From contig JAEILZ010000003.1 of the NCBI GenBank assembly GCA_018873225.1, positions 2,418,001 through 2,482,000 of the forward strand: 64,000 nt of DNA, written 5' to 3'. Positions 58,519-64,000 of this stretch are shown here, piece by piece (position 1 is the stretch's first letter; each line of letters begins with the position of its first letter). The position numbers were made by a program, and so were the translations under genes. Source of the DNA: [Phialemoniopsis] sp. UDSM-2020. Lineage: Eukaryota > Ascomycota > Sordariomycetes > Thyridiales > Thyridiaceae. The notes under the pieces are model-generated. The model saw nothing but the letters and a program-made list of their open reading frames with translations, was not told the origin of the DNA and ran no database searches.

Positions 58519-61500
58519 ATATGGATGGGCTTGCCTTGAACAAATAGTACGTAGGTGAGAATCATAAGCATGGTCAGCAACTAACCTTCCGCTGGCAGGC
58601 TTTAACCCGATCAGTAGATTTGTCGTTATTGAGTTCAACTCGGAGCTGCCAATTGATGACGATCCAGCATGGGTAAAACGTGGTGCAAGTGTAGATCCCT
58701 TCAGCCCATTTGTCTCATTTACACCTTCTACTTCGCCACCATTAGGGTTTCCTATTAGCATCCTATCGGAGACTGAATTGTCTGTGACGAACACTTCTTC
58801 AGCATGGATCCTCTTTATTGTCAGGGCCGTGTGTCCAGTGTGCCAAAGGGAATATCACGTTGTGATCGCCCGCTGGGGTTTCGGAGCAGGAATCGCTCGA
58901 CCTGAAACATTGTCAAAACATTTGGCCACCTGCGTGGTTTCGTCTGTGCTCGCTCGCTTATTACGAATCTTGAGGCTACGATGTGCATTGCCCCGCCTTC
59001 GTCCAGGGGCTGGCCGGGTCGATGGCCTGGCTTTGAGCAGATGCATCTCCATTGGACCCCGGCACCTTGATGGCATGTACTTACATCCTGACCTTGAGTG
59101 ATCGCGAACTTACCAGGTACATACCTCGTCGCTGATCGTGGCACCAGGCATGCCGCTCTCACTCCCTCGACACGGAGCGGCCGTTGTTTTAGTGCCGGAG
59201 CTCTGCACAGATTAATCAACCTGCGCCGTCCCGTTCGCATCCTTAAGTGCCTCTGGGATCACTTAAGAGACCACTCTTATTTGCCACTTATATCTCCCCT
59301 ATCAGGTCTCAAACCCAGTCCCGGGCTCCTTCGCAGTCGTAGAGGGACGGCAGTTGGGATGAAATGTTGCATCGCTTTACGAAACAAACCCGGGCCATAT
59401 ACTTGATGCAGGTACAGACCTAGATAAACCAATCGGGACTGGTCGTTCGCGTTTTTGCCGTCAAATCTAACCTGGTGGGATGGCTCTGGATATTTCAGAA
59501 GTCGCTGAGGCTCTTTGTATCACACCCGGTTTCCTGCTCAAGCCTGTGGCCCGGGCTCTTCGCCTGAGGTCTGGAACTATCGCCCACCGTCCTCTCAACA
59601 CCACATCATAGTTGTTGTGGAATATGCCTAAAAGAGAGGCCGGTGACAAGTAGACAATGCATCCATCTTGAAGAGGGTGATTCTGAAGTCTGCCGCGGCG
59701 CCATTGGGACCCTCAAGGACCCCAAAGAGGGACATGGAGTTCAACTATCTGCTGTGCCTCATTCGTCGATTGTTTGAGCAGCCTGCAACAGATGCAATAA
59801 TGCCGTGGCATATAGGGTGATATTCAGATGGTTGACCAGGTAAGTCTGGCCCATCACTCCTACGGAGTAAGAGGAGACTGAGCAACTCAATAGTGGTCTA
59901 CAACCCTGGAACCATCGAGGCGGGAGCTCGTCTCGAGGCAGGATGGGGCGAGGGCAAGAGGGCGTGGTCAACTGACACCGGATAGGGGGCGCGCCGCCAT
60001 CGCTGGAAACAGTCTACATGCTCCGAGACGGCCACAATCTCCACAGCTCCTCCTCACGTAGACCTTTGGGCAGGATATGTGCGTTGGACGTGATGAGCAG
60101 CAGGGTCCGCAAGTATTGAGTAATGTTCTACTTGCCGCACAACCGCGATACCCACTGAACCTACTCCACGCAACGCAAGAATCGTTACTTGATGTAAGCC
60201 TGAAGATTCCGCGGGACCCACGATTGCTGTAGCACCGTTGATAAACGTGCTCCATATCTGTCGTGGGCGACAAAAAGCAGACTAGTGAATCACTTCAGAA
60301 TTGACCGCAGCCCCACGTTCTTGAAACCATCTTCTACTGTACAGTACGTGATCGGTGATAAGTCTAGCTTGATCCGTCTCAAGTAGGCTTTCTCGCTTCG
60401 GTGCACAAGATCTAGGCAGCATGGTTCGCGGAGGTGATCCGGAGATTGTAACTTGCAGGGCGGCGGCATCGCCTACTATCGTTGAGATAGCGCTGGCTAC
60501 TGACCTTTACTGCGGGTCCCAATCTCGCCTGGAGGAGACGAAGATCAGTGCTTTGTACCTGACAGGTCTTGGGCCTGCCAAGCGCCATTTACCCCGGCAG
60601 CACAGAAGCAAATCCTGTGGCTAGGGGGCCAAGATGTCGCAAAAGAAGGATAGCATCTGCCGGGGCCCCAGTGTTTGCTCCTCTAACAGAAATAACAGAA
60701 CCCATGATGCCCGCAATGGGTCTATAAAAGTGCAATGATGGCTTACTGCGTACGGAGTAGACCAAACATCGACGGCCAGACGTCCTCTTCGGGCAGGGAT
60801 GGCAAACTGAAATCTGGCGGCTGTATTTAGCCTCTGCGAGGCGAGATCTGGTGAGGAGCATGCAGCATTCCCAGATTGGCCAATTCACCTAGTCATCGTG
60901 GTGTTTGATACCTAGACTATCCTCATTGTCTCTTTCGCACACACAATGCGTAAAGAGGCTGTTATAATACCCTGTATAAGATCGAGTCGGCTAGATCAAC
61001 ATATGGAACTATCGGCTCTGAGTTCATTACGGCAGTGAGCAGGAACCATGGCCAGTCTCAGCAAGTCGAGCCACATCAAGGCCCCGGTTACCATTACTAA
61101 CCGGTTCATCGAAAGACAATATAGCCGGTTGTCAGGCAAGGGCCAAATCCACATCGATCCCCGCTAGACGCCAGTTGTGATGAGATACCTAACTAGGGCG
61201 ATGAGAGGAGCAGAAGATAGCATGCATCGTCTAGCTATCCACTTGGACTCTGGCGCTCATCAACAAGGCAATAGTTAGTACCTAGGATGTTCGGACAATA
61301 TACTGCACACTACTGCGCCTCTAATGCACGGCTATGTTGGATCAGACGATTGCCTGCAACGGTCTCAATATCCACTGTCCAGCTTCGAGTTCGCTCGCCC
61401 TATTCTTTGAAAGAAGCTAACATAGACAAGGCACATGATACAAGACACTCTACAGAGAGGGGAAGACCGTCGCATTGGTGGGGTATCTTGCACTTGATGA

Positions 61501-64000
61501 TGCTTGCTAAGACCGCATCTTGCGAGACCTACGTAGTGGCTGGGGTTGCATCAATGCAACGTCGAACAACGGCTTTACAGGCCCCCGTTCTCCTCAATGG
61601 GTCAGCGTCTCCAAGGCTCTCCAACTCCTCCGTACTTCGTAGGCCTTGCAAGAAAACCTTGATGATGAAGAGAACTGTGCCGCCACGCTACTGCTGTCGA
61701 TTGTTCTTCATTGTACGGAGTAAAGGCCGGACTCAACAAAGCCAACTTGGGATAATGTCCCGATAACTCTCCACTCGTTCTGACTATCAAGCAGGAGGCA
61801 TGTAAGTCACTGCAATATGCCCACATGTGTTTCCACAGTGATGTGCGACAATGCATGAGACGAGACACCAGACTCAGCGTGCATGATCACAGCCGGCTAC
61901 CGAGAAACCGATGCCTGCCCATGTGTTCCAGCGAGCGCATTCTCATACCAGGTCGACCTTACTATTCCTTTCAAGCTGCTTCACCTTGCGGAGATCGACA
62001 CTCTGCAAAACTCACTAGCTCTCGTCGGAATGGCACCGCAACGAGCATCCGCAGCACAATCAACTTTGCTGGAGCGGAATATTTCGTCATCGGCCTGTGA
62101 AAGCAGCCTGCAGAGAGCAGCAAATCGAATGTTACGGGTTGTGACCAGCTCCCCTCAAGTGATATTGTCAACTAATAACAGTATATGACACTAATTCTCT
62201 GATCACACACCGGATGGCTTCCCCGCCAGACAAGAGTACACCCGCGGCATGTAATGAACTGCCTCGAGACTCTTGACCGAGTCGTTTCCAATATGTGCTG
62301 ACATAGTGCTGACCAAAAGTAGAGGCTCTACCCTGCTTGCTCACGCCTCTTCCTTCTCATTACTACTTTCAATTACTTGTGCTACCCGAAGACGTCCACT
62401 CGTTGCGTTGCTACATCATATGCCAACAGATCACCAAAGAACAAGTGATGGAGCAGTAACGAGGGGCTCCGGGTATTATCTCTGGAACGCTAATGTAGGC
62501 CAAGCTGGGCAACACATACCACATGTCTTGCGCACACCGCCTCGTCACGTCCCTCTGTCAAGGCGACGTGTAGCTCCAGCTGCTGTCGGGGAATAAACCT
62601 ACTGTGATGTGACATTCTATCGACTTGACGCACTGGCGCGATTTCCGAGAATAACTGCGAGCACCACACGCAACAAAGCGGCCTTGCGCTGCAAGCATGC
62701 AACAGTACGCGGTTCCCGTCGACGCTGGTCGTCACTCAAATACCGATTGAGGTGGTATTGGCTGGTTCTGCACCTGCGGATGACCAGAAGTCTGCCGAGT
62801 GGCGCAACTTTTTCCTGCCTTCCTGGGCGAGCGAAGCTGACCCCAATGATGACCCCAAAGGCATGGCACACCGTCGAGAAGATGTTGGGAACCACCTCTG
62901 CCACCCTTGTCACGCCTGCTTTCGGCGGATGGGTGGTTCCAAAAGGAGTTACAGGGCGTCGGGGTGGTCAATCATCTTCACCGGGCCCAGACAAAACAAG
63001 ACAAGACGTCCATTGAGACCACGATGCGGAATAGAGGCAGTCTTTGGCCGTCCTCGACCTCTTCTTTCTCGCTCCCCAAACTCAACTCGAAAGTTTGGTT
63101 GACCCTGCAGGTCCTGGAGGGCTCAGGGGCCTGGTTGCCACAGGTCAAAACGCAAGCCATAGATCACTAGCAGGAGGACACTGCGCACTTGCATGCAGAT
63201 TCTCGACCCCCTTTTGATGAAACCCTCACATATTGAAGCGACGAACTGTTGGCCTCTGCTCATGCGGGCTGGAGCCGATCTCTACCCCAGCTTCCACGGA
63301 AAGCGCCGTGCCACGAGGTGGCGACCTCACGAGGTCCTTCCCTTGCTTCACGATCTTCTTGAAGATCCATCTACGTCTGAAGAGACACTAGTGGCAAAAC
63401 CTGCAGGTCTCTGACAATCGTTCCTGCAGGAGGGTCAGGATGGCTTTCTTGCCGGTCGACAGGAGGTTTCTCGGCCTCCCGGCCAGAGTAGATGCGCCCA
63501 ACTACCCAAGGTCCAGTCAATATTGACGAGGGCGTGTCGCGCACGACGGTATTCCTACAGATTGCTGTAGACCCTTCAGTCCAAACGCATTTGAACATAT
63601 CACTGTTTCGGTCCAGTCTTTCTGAACAGTCATTGTATCGGGTGTAAAATGAAGAGGAACATCATATATTGAGCGAGATTTGCTTTGATAGATCAATCTA
63701 TGACTTTAGCGTATGAGGGCATTTGTCGTTCGATATCAGCTCACAACCCACGCAACTCACTCCTAGTTCGAAGCTGGAATAGAGCAGGAACATTTCTGGC
63801 TGGTCAGCTTTGAGTATAGGGCTTGATTGCTGCGAAAAGGCCGCTCATCATGATATTATACTCGCAGGTTTGCTCCCCAACCAGCTTTAGATATCTCAAT
63901 TATGAAGACTTTAGTAGCCTGACTTGCAGAGAGGCACATTCTTAACGTCACAGATTGTACACTGGCTGCTATTCTCATGACTGTGCCCTTGATTATCAGA

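Larger units (their letters stand above)
8255..61722. repeat. Dispersed 9-mer TACGGAGTA, nine exact copies
   Basis: Exact copies on either strand are at 8255, 14888, 51293, 52661, 52998, 56277, 59861, 60751 and 61714 (first base of each). All lie outside the genes called here. Several extend to GTACGGAGTA or GTACGGAGTAC, and two near-copies TATGGAGTA lie at about 53060-53080. By simple counting about 0.5 copies of a given 9-mer would be expected in 64 kb on both strands. Confidence 0.85.
49201..64000. other. Gene desert of about 15 kb
   Basis: I can support no protein or RNA gene here. The longest frames (54536-55096 plus, 54463-55068 minus, 56009-56632 minus) overlap each other or lack motifs. 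The base composition looks mixed rather than strongly A/T-rich, so a simple RIP-degraded transposon is not obvious. The region does contain simple repeats, a heptamer minisatellite, a hairpin followed by T6, and seven of the nine exact TACGGAGTA copies in the window. It may be a regulatory or subtelomere-like desert, or hold genes with many short exons that I could not see. Confidence 0.5.

Noticed and set aside
58778..59101. Possible zinc-finger-like CPVC...HLATC in a plus-strand frame
   Set aside because: Only one loose C2HC-like pattern in a 107-codon frame with no further domain or splice support.

Overview
This window reads as nuclear DNA of a filamentous ascomycete (Pezizomycotina, most likely Sordariomycetes). 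The support is short introns of 49-85 nt with GTATGT/GTAAGT donors and CTRAC-type branch sites, long pyrimidine-rich leaders, wide gene spacing, and fungal-specific families such as a CAP20-type perilipin, a Ppg1 phosphatase and an N-terminally elaborated i-AAA protease. No bacterial operons, CRISPR arrays, prophage or rRNA were seen, and no convincing tRNA or 5S gene was found by eye.

Layout, left to right. At 1.1-6.9 kb is a compact cluster: an unrecognised RGG/acidic protein (-), a calycin-like protein (+), splicing factor Cwc25 (-) and a stomatin (-). At 7-9 kb there is nothing I can support. At 9.1-10.7 kb a lineage-specific hypothetical ORF lies between two diverged copies of a small terminal-inverted-repeat element. 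At 10.9-13.6 kb are a pirin (-) with an unusual hydrophobic N-terminus and the CAP20/perilipin homologue (-). At 13.6-21.7 kb is a long gene-free stretch. A DENN-domain Rab regulator (+) occupies 21.7-24.5 kb, and two small coiled-coil proteins (+) with kilobase-scale CT-rich leaders lie at 27.3 and 32.3 kb. At 34.7-42.5 kb is a housekeeping block: UPF3 (-), Ppg1 phosphatase (+) and Yme1/IAP-1 protease (-). A four-finger C2H2 transcription factor (-) is at 45.5-47.0 kb. From about 47 kb to the end (17 kb) I could not support any gene. That stretch holds a heptamer minisatellite, simple repeats, a hairpin followed by T6, and most copies of an enriched 9-mer (TACGGAGTA).

How the genes relate. 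Most are independent housekeeping functions: splicing (Cwc25), nonsense-mediated decay (Upf3), mitochondrial inner-membrane proteolysis (Yme1), membrane microdomains (stomatin), vesicle traffic (DENN) and PP2A-like signalling (Ppg1). There is no biosynthetic cluster. The items most worth a second look are the alternative acceptors and spliced upstream frame ahead of Yme1, the overlapping frame ahead of Ppg1 with its roughly 84-residue acidic insert, the small TIR element, the dispersed 9-mer, and the tandem coiled-coil gene pair. All splice sites were placed by eye from phase and consensus and have not been checked against transcripts.
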